From Spiroplasma turonicum (GTDB lineage: Bacteria > Bacillota_I > Bacilli_A > Mycoplasmatales > Mycoplasmataceae): a stretch of DNA of 64,000 nucleotides. The notes beneath the pieces were generated by a model. It was not told where the DNA came from. It ran no database searches and saw only the letters and a list, made by a program, of their open reading frames with translations. A program made the position numbers and the translations under genes. This document shows positions 19,770 to 31,698 of this stretch, in pieces. Where the stretch lies: contig NZ_CP012328.1 in assembly GCF_001262715.1 (NCBI RefSeq), positions 496,001-560,000 of the forward strand. The letters run 5' to 3'. The first letter of the stretch is position 1. Each line of letters begins with the position of its first letter.

Positions 19770-21947
19770 ATGAAGAATAATAAAATACTTATAATATGTT
19801 TTTCAATCTTTGCAACTATCTCTATAGTCATTTCTACATTTATCGCAATGTTTGTGTTAAATAAAAAAGATGACCAAAATTATTGATATAATAATTTCTA
19901 TTCTAATATAAAAATTAATAATAGTTCTTTTATTAAAGGAGCTGATGTTTCATCTTATGCAGAAGTTGTTGAACAAATGAATCATAAATCCTTTGAAGAG
20001 TTAAGTGATGATAATCAAAAAATCTATATTGATGATGATGGAGAATACAAAAACCTTTTTGAAATATTAGCTAAAAATAATTTTAATTCAATTAGATTAA
20101 GATTGTGAAATAATCCATATGATGATAAAGGTAATACATATGGTGGGGGTCACAATGATTTAGAAACAGATATTTGAATTACTAATCAAGCGAAAAAATT
20201 TAATATTAAAAATGTCTTATTAGATTTTCATTTTTCAGATTTTTGAGCAGATCCAAACAGACAATATCTTCCAAAAGAATGAGAGAATTATTCTACAAAT
20301 GAACTTAAGAATGTAATTGAAAAATATACTTATAATACATTAAAAACTTTTTATCAAAAGACAGGAATTGTTCCTAAAACAACACAATTGGGAAATGAAA
20401 TTACTAGAGGTGCATTTTGATCATTAAAAAATAACTCAAAATCAGGATATAAAGATGTTTTACAAACAGCAGATTACTTAAATTATGCAGCATCTGGTGT
20501 AAAAACATTTGAGTCAGAATTTAATGTAAAAACAGATTTAGCAATACATATTGATGGTTCACCATCAATTACTAGATGAATGGATACTTTAGATGAGTAT
20601 TTAATTAAAGGTAAAAATGTAGATTGAGTAGATTCAGTTGGTATAACATATTATCCTGACTGAAATGGTAATAATTTAAAGCTATATAATTTAATGGATT
20701 CAATTAAAACTAAATATAATTTAAAATCTTATGTTTCAGAATATGCTGTTCCTTATACTTATGAACAAACTAATTTGGTTGTAGATATAAGTTCGAGTCA
20801 AAATGGATCAGGAGAATTAGCGAACCCCTCACCAGATTCACAAATAAAATTAACTAGTTCTGTTATGGAAACAATTAGTAAAGCAAATCCTGATGATGAA
20901 ACAGGTTTTTATTGATGAGAACCAGCTTGAATATTTAGTGGTAAATCAGGTTGGTCTACAAGAGAAGGAATTTATTATTCTGAACCAAATAATGAAAGTA
21001 ATCAAAAGTCATTCATGGTAGGAAATAGTTGATGAAACAGAGGAATTTTTGATAAAAATAAAGAAGTATTACCAGTGGTCGAAGTTGTAAAAAACTTTTC
21101 AAGAATTGTAAAAACTGATGACTATGTAGTTGATGCTAATAATTTTTATAATGAAAAATACTTAGATTATTTTAATAATGATCCAATTTTTAATAACACA
21201 AAGTTAATTGGAGATTATTGAAAAACTAGAAAAAACTTAATTAATTACATAAGGGATACTAATATTATTTTAAATAGCAATAATAATATTGTTGAAGAAA
21301 CAGAAAGGGAGTTTTTAAGCAAAAATCCGTTAATACTTAAATCACAAATAAAATTTATTAATTTTGAATTTGATGAAATAACAAATGAAGGTTCTTTACA
21401 ATTAGATTTATCTAAAAATAATGTTTATTATAAAATCGATAATAATATTACAATAAAAATTAAAATAATAACTAAATATTTAGATATCATTGACTTTACT
21501 AATAAGAGTTCAACAAATAAGAAACATACAATAGACATAAAAAATAGTGATACAAATTGATTAAACAAAATTTATAACTCAATTAGTAAAGACAATATAT
21601 TTTTAGATAAGTTAAAAAATACGATACTTGATAAATATAATTATCAAAGAGATTATTATTTTAAAAATGATGCACCCGCATTTTGAGATAAAGAATACAA
21701 TATTGATAGATGATTAAGACCTTGAATCCAAAAAAATGATGAAAAAATAGATATAATGATGTTCAATAATATTGTTGAATATGAAACATTAAATGATATT
21801 TGTGAGTGAAGAGACAATTTAACTATTGGCGAATATGATTTAATTATTTATTTTACTAATGATGTTAATTTTGAATTATATGGTCATGAAAATTGAAAAT
21901 ATTTATCAACAGTAGCAATATCAGTTAGTGTAAATGTCTCTAGTTAA
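19770..21947 (+). CDS. Membrane-anchored GH53 endo-beta-1,4-galactanase
   Basis: This encodes 725 aa. The N-terminal helix (residues 6-30, no lipobox Cys) should tether it outside the cell. Residues 55-460 match family GH53 arabinogalactan endo-1,4-beta-galactosidases: KGADVSS, then NNFNSIRLRLWNNPYDDKG, YGGGHNDL, LLDFHFSDFWADP, TQLGNE with acid/base Glu210, and YVSEYAVPYT with nucleophile Glu324. GH53 enzymes cut beta-1,4-galactan side chains of plant pectin. The last 260 residues are an Asn/Asp/Lys-rich extension not needed by known GH53 catalytic domains, perhaps a cell-surface or binding module. ATG 19770 lies 4 bases after the upstream stop, with GAAAGGG before it. A terminator lies 130 bases downstream. 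Confidence 0.9.
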
Positions 21948-22077
21948 AAATCATTTTTGCTATATTTTTAAAAAGATTTATTATATTTAAATAATAACTT
22001 AAATAATGTTTGAACTAAATATTAAGATGAAACCTCATTTTAATTAATCTAGAACAATCACTTTAAACACTTTTGAT

Positions 22078-22122
22078 AAATATACACTTTTTTTAAATTT
22101 TTTTAAAAAAGTGTATATTTTT
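22078..22122 (+). terminator. Large AT-rich hairpin, terminator of the galactanase transcript
   Basis: The arms aaatatacactttttt and aaaaaagtgtatattt pair almost perfectly (about 16 bp) and are followed by tttaaattta. It lies 130 bases after the GH53 stop codon. Nearly symmetrical A and T runs mean it could act on both strands. Confidence 0.65.
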
Positions 22123-22149
22123 AAATTTATTTTTGTTAATATAAAAGTA

Positions 22150-22372
22150 TTATGAAGGGAAACAAAATTATGAACTGAAGAAATTCATGTATGTATTCTA
22201 AGTTGAATATTAAACGTAATGCCACTAGCATTATGATTTTGTCATACATAAGTTCATATAAATTGTTGAAACAATAAAAGTAAATATAAGCAAAGAGTAG
22301 CTATATAAATAATTTAATTTATTAATTAAAACTCCTGCTTGTGAATAAGTTTCACAAGCAGGAGTTTTTCTT
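22150..22372 (+). ncRNA. Probable structured non-coding RNA
   Basis: Three nested helices are visible: tatgaact (22169-22176) with agttcata (22251-22258); atgtatg (22187-22193) with catacat (22243-22249); and cgtaatgc (22215-22222) with gcattatg (22228-22235) closed by the loop cacta. A small hairpin attgt/acaat (22262-22275) follows. The RNA ends in an exceptionally strong terminator, a 16-bp perfect stem with a 5-base loop and T-run (22330-22370). No gene follows on this strand; the next gene is on the minus strand. A TAATAT-like -10 near 22137 would start it around 22150. It matches no riboswitch, tmRNA, SRP or RNase P signature I know. A 35-codon ORF (22170-22277) overlaps it. Confidence 0.5.
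22330..22370 (+). terminator. Very strong Rho-independent terminator (end of ncRNA)
   Basis: The stem aactcctgcttgtgaa/ttcacaagcaggagtt is 16 bp without mismatch, with loop taagt, followed by ttttt. It is among the most GC-rich hairpins in the window. Confidence 0.9.
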
Positions 22373-22516
22373 TATAGTTACCCTTCATAAGTGGAAAGGA
22401 GAATTATTGCAAAATATTTAATAAAAATGAATTTATTAAATAAAGTAGTATGAAAAAAGTACAAGGACTAAAGCGTGTCTTATAGAATGAGTGATAAATA
22501 AAATATAAAACCTTTA
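22373..22516. other. Short gene-free stretch between ncRNA and convergent gene
   Basis: A GGAAAGGAGA ribosome-binding-like site at 22391-22400 is followed only by a five-codon TTG frame, and a 14-codon ATG frame starts near 22428. Neither looks like a real gene. This may be remnant sequence. Confidence 0.3.
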
Positions 22517-22981
22517 TTATAGGGTAAAAACAAAAATAACACTAATAATTAGCAAGATCAAAGAAATTAATAAAAGAATTTTAATAATTCTTCTCATAAA
22601 ACCTTCTTCGCTTGATAGAGTGGTTTGATATCTCCTTCTTTTATCATTAAAAAATCTTGCAACATAATTATTTTTCAATCAACCAGTTATTATAGCAGAA
22701 AATAAACTTAAAAAAGTAAAAGCAGCTGTAAATCATTCTGTTTTACTAATATCTTTGAAACCATAAATTGAAATTAAAAATGATATTCCAATCGAAATTA
22801 AAACAGATATTAAAATTATGATGTAATCATAAAGTTTAAGTCTCTTTGATTGATTGAAGGAATAATGCTTTTCTACAGGATTTTCAAATATTTCGTCAAT
22901 CTTGTTGTTTACGTAAGCCTTATGATCTTCCTTAATTTTTCTTTTTATGTCTTTAGATTTTTGAGTATTTTTATTGCTCAT
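22517..22981 (-). CDS. Small membrane protein, unknown
   Basis: This encodes 154 aa on the minus strand. ATG at 22981 follows AGGAGG, the best ribosome binding site among the unknown genes here. The first 50 residues are strongly charged (KNTQKSKDIKRKIKEDHKAY) and cytoplasmic. Three hydrophobic segments follow (about 53-72, 82-100 and 132-152), separated by a basic loop (KNNYVARFFNDKRRRY). No family was recognised. It is divergent from oppB and shares the short AT-rich promoter region with it. Confidence 0.65.
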
Positions 22982-23005
22982 GATAGCCTCCTAATAATAG
23001 ATTAT

Positions 23006-23011
23006 TATAAT
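23006..23011 (+). promoter_or_regulatory. -10 box of the opp operon
   Basis: TATAAT lies inside a near-palindromic attataatat in the divergent region between the 22981 gene and oppB, so it could serve either strand. Confidence 0.35.
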
Positions 23012-23065
23012 ATATTATTTTAATAAAATGTTTAATAATAAGTAATAAAAAAAAGAAAGGAAAAT

Positions 23066-24277
23066 ATGGAAAAAGAAGTAGAAAAACTTGCTGACGATAC
23101 TGAGTTAAGTAATATTATTGATAGTTTGGAAAATAAATTAAATGATTCTGGCTCAAAAAAAGCATTTTTTGAAAAACTTAAATATTCTTGAAATAAACTT
23201 AGAGAAGTTAATAAAGAATTTTTGAAAAAAACACCTTTGTTAATGTACTCATTAAAGAGAATTATATATGCTTTTATAACTCTTTATATTGCAATAGCAG
23301 TTGTATATGTTTTGATGGTTGCTTTCATTAGAGATGCAGATATTATGAATGATTTCAATGTCGCAAAACCTCCTGTTAAAATAAATAGCCCAGAATATTT
23401 CGAATGAGTAAAAAATAAAAAGATAGCATTAGGAATATATGGTCCTATGATTGAACAAATATTTAATTATTTGAAAAACATAACACCTTTTATTCCAAAA
23501 GAAATAAGGATGCCTTTAAAAGTTAGTAACATGGGTATTACTTGAGGTGAACCACAAACAAAATGATTTTGATTAGGTTTAATACTTAACAAATCAAATG
23601 GAATAATAAACTATCCGGTAATGGATTCATTCAAAGATGCTATGCCAATATCATTTACAATAGGTTTCTCAGCAGTTATAATTTCATATTTGTTTGGAGT
23701 ACCACTTGGTATAATAGCTGCAAAAAACAAAGAAAAACCAATAGATAGTTTTATAAGCTGATTATTTTTATTAATTATTTCAGCTCCTGCAACTATTATA
23801 ATAGCTTTATTTTGGATGTTTTCATTGAAATATATGGGCTCTGCTGGTATTTGAGATGAAGATGATTATACTAACTTTTTAGCTGTTATTGGCGTCGTCT
23901 TACTTATAATGCCTTCTATTGTAATTTCTACAAGAAGGTATGTAATTGATGAAATGACAGCAGACTATACAAGGTTTGCTCAATCAAAAGGATTAAGTTC
24001 ATCTTATATATTTTATGTTCATATTTTTAGAAATGCTGGTATTCGTATTATTAGATTAATACCTGGGGCATTGATATTATCATTATTTGGTTCAAGTATT
24101 CTAGTTGAAAGGTTCTGATCTGCACCAGGTATGAGTAAATATATACTTACTGGGGTTAGTACAAATGATGTATTTGTTGTTTTAGGTTATATTACACTTT
24201 CAGCAGGGGTTGGAGTATTCTCATCTCTAATTAGTGATTTAATACTAGTCTTAATGGACCCTAGAGTCAAATTATAG
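23066..24277 (+). CDS. oppB: Oligopeptide ABC transporter permease OppB
   Basis: This encodes 403 aa; ATG 23066 follows AAAGAAAGG. It is one of two membrane subunits of the oligopeptide importer. A charged cytoplasmic N-extension of about 60 residues precedes the first helix (LKRIIYAFITLYIAIAVVYV). A long extracellular loop (about 100-190) follows, then the conserved permease core. Residues 290-325 hold the EAA-type coupling loop (DYTRFAQSKGLSSSYIFYVH), which contacts the ATPases, and the family's C-terminal ERFWSAPGMSKYI follows. It is the first gene of oppB-C-D-F-A, with 9-32 bases between genes, so this is a single operon. No internal terminator is seen up to 33.95 kb. Confidence 0.93.
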
Positions 24278-24289
24278 TAAAGGAGTATT

Positions 24290-25267
24290 ATGAAATTTAA
24301 ATATTTAAAACAAAATTTTGATCCAAGTAAAATTAGTAATTCTCTTTTTACTTTTTCAAAAGATGTTGATGAAACAAAGGTTGAATCAATTGACACAAAA
24401 CCTTATAGTTATTGAAAATCTGTTGGTAAAACAGTTATTAAAAGTAAAGCTTTTATAATTTCATTAATTTTAATAATTATTTTTATAACTCTTACAATAA
24501 CAATTGCAAGAGGAGAAAAACCTGTTCCCTTAGATAGACCAGGTACTGGACCAATGGCTCCTAATGCAGAACATTGATTTGGACTTGTTCTTAGAGGCGA
24601 AGATTTATGAAATAAAATGTGAATTGGTTCACGTTCAACTTTATTATTTATGGTTATAATTGCATCAGTTGAAATTGCCATAGGAATATTTATTGGATTA
24701 ATTTGAGGTTTTTATTCTAGACTAGATATGTTATTCATAGAAGTAATAAGATTCTTAACATTAATTCCATCATTAATTCTTTGGTTATTAGTTATTTATA
24801 TATATAGCTTGTTTAATGTAAAAGTTAGTTTACAAGTCTTAGTAGTTGCAATTTCTATAACAAGTTGAATTGGAATGGCTTCTGTAATTAGAGTTCAAAC
24901 AATATTAGTTAGAAATGCTGAATATAATGTTGCTTCTAAAATATTAGGAACAAAAGGACCAAGAATAATGGTAAAAAATATTTTACCAAAAATATTACCG
25001 ATAGTTATTCAAACAGCATCATTTGCAATTCCTAATGCCATTGCATTAGATTCATTACTTGCATATTACAATTTTGGATTTGTAAATGATTTAATGGATG
25101 AAGCTTCATTGGGATCTATCCTTAATGAAATGATTGCTAACACTTCTTGACAAATATACCCATATTTAATGATTATACCAATATCATTTATTGGGGGTAT
25201 TTCATTATTATTCTTCGTTGTAGGGAAAATATTTTCAGATTCCCTAGATCCAAAATTACATAGATAA
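24290..25267 (+). CDS. oppC: Oligopeptide ABC transporter permease OppC
   Basis: This encodes 325 aa from ATG 24290, 12 bases after oppB, with AAAGGAG upstream. The N-terminal 50 residues are cytoplasmic. The helix KSKAFIISLILIIIFITLTI follows, then the OppC signature of an extracellular GTDxxGRD-like segment, here HWFGLVLRGEDLWNKMWIGSR. The EAA-type coupling loop is AEYNVASKILGTKGPRIMVKNI (about 206-227). The C-terminal NTSWQIYPYL is also characteristic of the family. It forms the transport channel with OppB. Confidence 0.93.
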
Positions 25268-25276
25268 GGAAATATT

Positions 25277-27211
25277 ATGAGTAGTAAAATTTTATCTTTA
25301 AACAATTTAGAGGTTAAGTTCCAAGTAAGACAAAAGTTTCTTACTGCTATTAGAAATGTATCATTAGATATTTATGATCAAGAAATATTGGCTATAGTTG
25401 GAGAATCAGGAAGTGGTAAATCAGTTATTACAAAAACATTTACTGGTATGCTTGAAAGTAATGGATTTATTAGTGAAGGTTCAATAATATATTATCCAAA
25501 TTTAAAAACTAACCCACAAAGTTATTTTAAAGAACCAATTGATTTGGTAAGTCTACAAAAAAATATTGTTGATAAATACACAATAAAATCTATTGTAAAA
25601 AGTTTAAACTTTGAATTAAAAGAAAACAAAAAAAAGAAAAGACATCTAAAAAATCTAAATTTAAATAATTTAAACAAAAAGTATGATGTAACATTAAAAA
25701 AATTAGAAGCTATTAAAATCAAAGAAACTGATTTTAATAAAAAAAATAAATTCCAATACAAAAAAAGTTCAATAATTAATAATTTGAATAAGATTGATCA
25801 AGAATTAAAATATATAAACAACTTAAATTTCAAAAGTGAATTAAATGATAGATTAGAGGAAGAGTTTTTTAATTTAAAAGTTAATAAAAGAAAAATTAAA
25901 AATCCATCTTTAATATCAAAATATCGTGTTTGATCAACTATATCTTTTCTTAAAAAAATAATTGAGTTTTATAAATCGGACAAAAAAGATCAAAGTATTA
26001 TAACCGAAATATTATTTTTAAATTATAAAAAATCTATAGTATCAGAATTAATTAAAAAATTTAATAATTTTAAAGATATGGAATTTATTGAATTATATCT
26101 TAAAAATACTTTCGAAGATTTTTATAAAGAAATATATAAAAAAGATTTAAATTTAGAACATTTGAAAAATTTATTAATAAAATATGATAAAGATATAAAA
26201 ACTTTTAGTGATAATAAAAAATATCTATTTCTTTTAAAGAATAATATATACAAGTTTTTAAAATTTTATAGTTTCAATTTCTATAATTTTGAAATTGAAA
26301 TTCAAATTGAAAGTTATATAAAAAACATGTTCATTAATAAAACAGTTTCAGAAAATGAATTTAATTTAATTTTAGAAAGTTGAAGCAACTGAAAAAAGCT
26401 AAAACTTGTAAATAAAATAAAATCCATTAAGTCACTTAGAAATTTAAGGGGTAAAACAATTGCTTCAATATTTCAAGATCCAATGACTTCTTTAAACCCA
26501 TTACTATCAGTAGGTTTTCAAATTTCTGAGGTACTTAGAAAAAAATTAAAGTATTCCAGAAAAAAAGCTAAAGAAGAGGCAATAAAATTATTAGAAAAAG
26601 TTGGAATCCAAAATGCTAAAAAAAGATATAAAGATATACCGGGTCAATATTCTGGTGGTATGAGACAACGTGTTGTTATTGCAATTGCACTTGCTTCAAG
26701 ACCCAATATATTAATTTGTGATGAACCAACAACTGCACTTGACGTTACAATTCAAGCGCAAATATTAGATTTAATAAAAGAACTTCAAGAAGAATATAAA
26801 TTTACAGTTGTGTTTATAACTCATGATTTAGGAGTTGTTGCAAAATTAGCAGATAGGGTAGCTGTTATGTATGCAGGACAAATAATTGAATATGGTTTAA
26901 CAGATGAAATATTCCATAATCCAAAGCATCCTTATACATGATCACTATTATCATCATTGCCACAGTTAGGTGAAAAAGGTAAAGAACTTTATTCAATTAA
27001 AGGTTCACCACCATCATTATTTAAAAAAGTTGTTGGTGATGCATTTGCTTTAAGAAGTGATTATTCATTAGAAGTTGATAAATTTTATGAACCACCAGTA
27101 TTCAAGATTAGCGAAACTCATTTTGCTAAAACTTGATTATTAGATGAAAGAGCTCCTAAAACAGAAAAACCTGAAGTTTTAAATAATTTAAAAAGTAAGA
27201 TAGAAGATTAA
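25277..27211 (+). CDS. oppD: Oligopeptide ABC transporter ATPase OppD with large insertion
   Basis: This encodes 644 aa, against about 330 in most bacteria. Walker A, GESGSGKS, is at 42-49; the Q-loop IFQDPMTSLNP begins near 399; the signature YSGGMRQR and Walker B ILICDEP follow; and the C-terminal peptide-transporter extension ends at HFAKTWLLDE. The extra 300 residues between Walker A and the Q-loop (about 95-390) are Lys/Asn/Leu-rich and largely helical, with coiled-coil character. Mollicutes Opp ATPases are known to be enlarged; the role of the insert is unknown. It powers uptake together with OppF. Confidence 0.92.
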
Positions 27212-27226
27212 TAGAAAGAAAAGATT

Positions 27227-29392
27227 ATGGCTAATTTAAAAAGAAACAATGCCTTTCTAAAAATAAGAGATTTAAGTATTGTTTTTAGAAACAAGGGCAA
27301 AAAATTTAAAGCTGTTAATGATACAACAATTGACATTAATAGAGGAGAAATCTTTGGTCTTGTTGGTGAATCAGGAAGTGGTAAAACTACTATTGCTAGA
27401 TCAATAGTTGGTGTACAAGGTCTAAATGATGGTGCTATATACATGAATGACATCATTATTGCAGGAAGATCAGCTAGTTTATATAAATTAAATACTTCTA
27501 TCACATACAAACTTAAAGATTTTGAAAATAAAGTATATTCTGTAACAAAATATTTAAGATATTTATTAACAGATTTAAAAAAAACCTATACAGATTCTAA
27601 AAGTATAGAAACAATAATAAAAAAAGATTTTTTAAAAAAAATAAATATTGACAAAATAATATTCATTGATGATATGTATAAATATAGTTTAAATATTATT
27701 AATGAAATTATAAAAATTCAACAAAGAATTATAAACTTTGTAAAAAATATACATATACAAGTACCTAAAATTCCAGTTGAACTAGAACAATCATTACTAG
27801 AAAAGCAAAAACAAGTAAATGAAATAATTGAAGAAATTAAATTAAAAGTTGAAGACATTTATATATCAACAAAAAAAATAGTAGATAAATCAAAAAACGA
27901 TTTAGAAAAGACCTATAAGTTTAAAGATTTATTAAGTACTTTATTCAAAAATTTAGATTTTGTTGTAACAAATAATAATGAATTAATTTCAAAAATAAAT
28001 GTTGCAAAAAATATTCAAAATGAAAACACATTATTAACTGCTAATGAGAGAGTTAAAAACAAACAACTTCCAAAATATTATAAAAAAGTATATGTTTCTA
28101 GAAAAAACTTTATTGAAGAGTGTAAAAATCAGTTAATAAAATTAAGTAATTCTAGTCTAGAAAATGTTAAGGAAATTAAACTATTAAATTATTACATTAA
28201 AGATTTTTGATCTAAATCCAATATGAATATTAATTATTGCTTTAAAATCATCAATATTTACAAAAGTAAAAATATCGATTATGTAAAGTTGAATAATTTA
28301 GCTTCAAAGTTGTTTGAAACGGATTTTGAAAACGATTTAAAGAATATTGTTAATAATAAGAAAGAATTAACCGATTCTGAAGTTGAAGATTATATTAAAC
28401 AGGCAACTTATATCAAAAAAATAATTGATAGAGATGTTGTTAAAGATGATGAATTAGTAAATAAATATAATGAATGAAAAAATATAAAAATTGATTTATC
28501 TGAAGAGGAAAAAAATAACATCACTCAATTTATTGAATTTCTAGAGTTGCCATCAATTGATAAATTAGTAAAGAAATCATATATTTTTAAGCCTGTAAGT
28601 CGAAGGGCTAGAAAGGAGAACAGGCGTAATATTCAAATGATATTTCAAGATCCAAGTTCATCATTAAATGATAGAATGTCAGTTGATGAAATTATAGGTG
28701 AAGGTTTAGTTAATTACAAAGATTTATATAAATCAAATGAAGCTAAACGTGAGTATATGGATTATTACAATGAAAATAACAATAATAAAATTACAGATAT
28801 TAAAACTATAAAAAATAAAGATGTGAAAAAATATCTTATTTTAAAAACAATTAAGTCAGTAGGTTTGTTACCTGAACATTTATCTAGATATCCTCATGAA
28901 TTTTCAGGAGGTCAAAGACAAAGGATAGGAATAGCAAGATCATTAATATTAAATCCTAAAATAATTGTAGCTGACGAACCAATTTCAGCACTTGATGTTT
29001 CAATTCGTGCTCAAGTTTTAAACCTTTTTAAAAAATTTCAAAAAGAAAAAGATTTAACATTTATATTTGTTGCACATGATTTAAGTGTAGTTAGGTTTAT
29101 CACAGATAGAATTGCTGTAATATATCATGGACAAATTGTTGAAATGTGTGAGGCAGATGAGTTATTTAAAAATCCAATTCATCCTTACACTAAATCATTA
29201 CTTTCAGCTATACCACAACCAGAACCTTCATTAGCAAGAAACAAAAAAAGTTTTGTATATAATCCAGATGAAGAACATCACGATTATATATTTGATTTAC
29301 CAAACTTTGTGGAAGTTGAAAAAAATCATTTTGCTTATTTAAATGATAGAGAAATAAAAGAGTATAAAAAATATAGACAAATAACTAATTAA
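27227..29392 (+). CDS. oppF: Oligopeptide ABC transporter ATPase OppF with large insertion
   Basis: This encodes 721 aa, against about 310-330 in most bacteria. Walker A, GESGSGKT, is at 47-54. The Q-loop [15 protein letters not shown] is near residue 472, the signature is FSGGQRQR, and Walker B is [12 protein letters not shown]. As in OppD, about 360 residues are inserted between Walker A and the Q-loop (about 90-460). They are rich in Lys, Ile and Asn and predicted to be long helices. A second, shorter insertion ([16 protein letters not shown]) precedes the signature. The C-terminus has the oligopeptide transporter tail ([16 protein letters not shown]). The start ATG 27227 has AGAAAGAAAAG upstream. 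Confidence 0.92.
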
Positions 29393-29410
29393 GAAAGGAA
29401 TTTTAAAAAA

Positions 29411-31666
29411 ATGAAAAAATTATTATCTTCTTTGATGGCGGTCAGCTTTGTTGTATCGTCATCAGCAAGTGCATATGCATGTGGGTCAAAAAATCAGGAT
29501 CCAGAAAAAACTATTGTTGCTCCTATTGGGACTAATGTAAGCAAATGACTTACTTCAAAAACACAAAATGCTGAAGATGGTCAAATATTAGCAAACACAA
29601 ATGCTAACCCACTTGCAGCAGACCAATATGGAAGAATTTATGGTGATTTATTTGAACCAACAAATAAAAATTATACTGCTGAAACTCCATTTGTTGGAGT
29701 TGCAAATAGTGATAAAACTCAATGAACTTATAAAGTAAGAGATAATGCGACATGAAGTGATTATCAAGGAAATAAAGTAGATGATTTGACAGCAGATGAT
29801 TTTATGAATACTGCAAGATATGCTTTAAATCCTGAAAATGCTTCTGAAACTATAAATATATGAAAAGATATGATCAAAGGTGCAAGTGAATTAAATACTG
29901 AGGCTAAAAAAGCTGGGGCAGACTTTAATCAAATTTTTGATAGTTATGTAACAGAAGGAAAATTAGGTTTAAAAGTTGAAGGAAGTAATGTAACATTTAC
30001 ATTAACAAAACCAGCTCCATATTTTGAATCATTACTAACTTATGCAGTATTTTCTCCAATTCATAAAGATGCATTGTCAGATCCAAGTTTAGTTGATGAT
30101 TATAAAAAAGGTAGATATTCAGGTGCCTTTGTACCAACAAGTTTTACTCAAGATACTTCTTTAATATTGGATAAAAACTTAAATTATCATTTTGCAAATA
30201 AAACTAATTTAAATAGATTAAGATATGTTTTTGTAGGTGGAGGTGATTCATCTAAAACTAGACAATTATATGAAGCTGGAACAATTTCAAGTTATTCACC
30301 AAATCCAAATGATACAGCTGGTTGAGATGAATATGTAGGAGACCCAAATGATCCTAAAAAAAGAGATGGGATGACTAAATATACTGACTCACCAGATGAT
30401 GCTTCTTCATGATTAATGTTTTATAATTATTTAAATAGTGATTATGATAGCACAGATTCTGGTAAAAAAGTAAGGGCAAGAAATGCTTCTAGATTGTTAC
30501 AATATAAAGAAGCAAGACAATTTTTAACAACAGGTATTAACAGAACTGATTGAGCAACTTATTATTCAAATGTTTATGATGAAGACAAATCTGTTTCTTC
30601 TCAATTAAGAAATACTTATGTACCATATAATTTTGTAGATAATTTCTTAAGTTATGAAAAAGATGCTTTAAATGAAATAAAATTTGATGCGAATAAATCA
30701 ACTGATAGTGTTGAATCAGTTACTGAAGACGATTTAAAAGATGGAGTTGATTTTTTAAGAAATAGTCAATATGGTAAAAATAAAGAAGGTTCTGATGGGT
30801 TTAATCAACAAGTTGAAAAACAAGTATCAGCTTTAAGAACTATCTTAGAAAAAGACAAATTTTTAGGAGAAATCTTAAAATCTGGTAAAAAAATAGAGAT
30901 TGTAGCAGTTAAAGATCCAACTTCAGCAGAGTCAGTTGGTGTTTATAAAGATGAAATGATAAAAAAATTCAATGCTTTAAAAAATAATCCAATTGTGATA
31001 ACTCAAGAAAAAGCAATAAGTTGAAATGATTATGCTGAAAAATTACAATCTGGAAAATCAGATATAACTTTCTCATCTTGAAGTCCTGATTATAAAGATC
31101 CGATGACATATTCTTCAACTTTAAAATTAGATGGTGATTATGAACTCTATTTACGTCAGGGTAATTTATTTGGTTTTGAGAACTTTTCAGATTTAGATTC
31201 ATCTTCTGCTGATGCTGCATATAAAAAATTAAAAGAAGCTAATAAAGATAAATTTAATGATGTTGTTGTAGAACAAGATGGGAAATCAGAATTATTTAAT
31301 TCTAGATATCAATATACAAAAGATTTAATCGATGTAGATACTAAAAAAACAACTGATTTAGTAGAAAGAAATAAAGAGTTTGCAAAATTAGAAGTACAAA
31401 CACTATATCAAGATTGATTTGTTGCTCCATTTATGAGAAGAAGTGCTGCAATGAGTTTTACAATAAGTCATTCTACACCATTTAGATTATCAAGAGTTGC
31501 ATATGGTAATAGTAGTTATAAATTATTTAATACTGATTATGTAGAAAACTTATTGACATATGATCAAATTGAAGAACTAAGAACTATTTATGAAAAAAAT
31601 AAAGAGGAAGTTATAGCAAATCCTAAAACACATCAAGATGAAGATATATGAAATTGATCAAATTAA
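29411..31666 (+). CDS. oppA: Oligopeptide-binding lipoprotein OppA
   Basis: This encodes 751 aa, with TGA as Trp. The lipobox AYAC gives Cys24, so it is anchored outside the membrane. It belongs to the family-5 solute-binding proteins: YGDLFEP near residue 80, TWSDYQGNKVDDLTADDF around 115-132 and the C-terminal PFMRRSAAMSFT are landmarks. It delivers peptides to OppBC. It is longer than the usual 540 aa because of extra Asn/Asp/Lys-rich segments. It lies 18 bases after oppF and is followed 32 bases later by a second, frameshifted oppA paralogue. Confidence 0.9.
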
Positions 31667-31698
31667 AAAAAATATTATTATAAAGAAAGGAATTGAAA

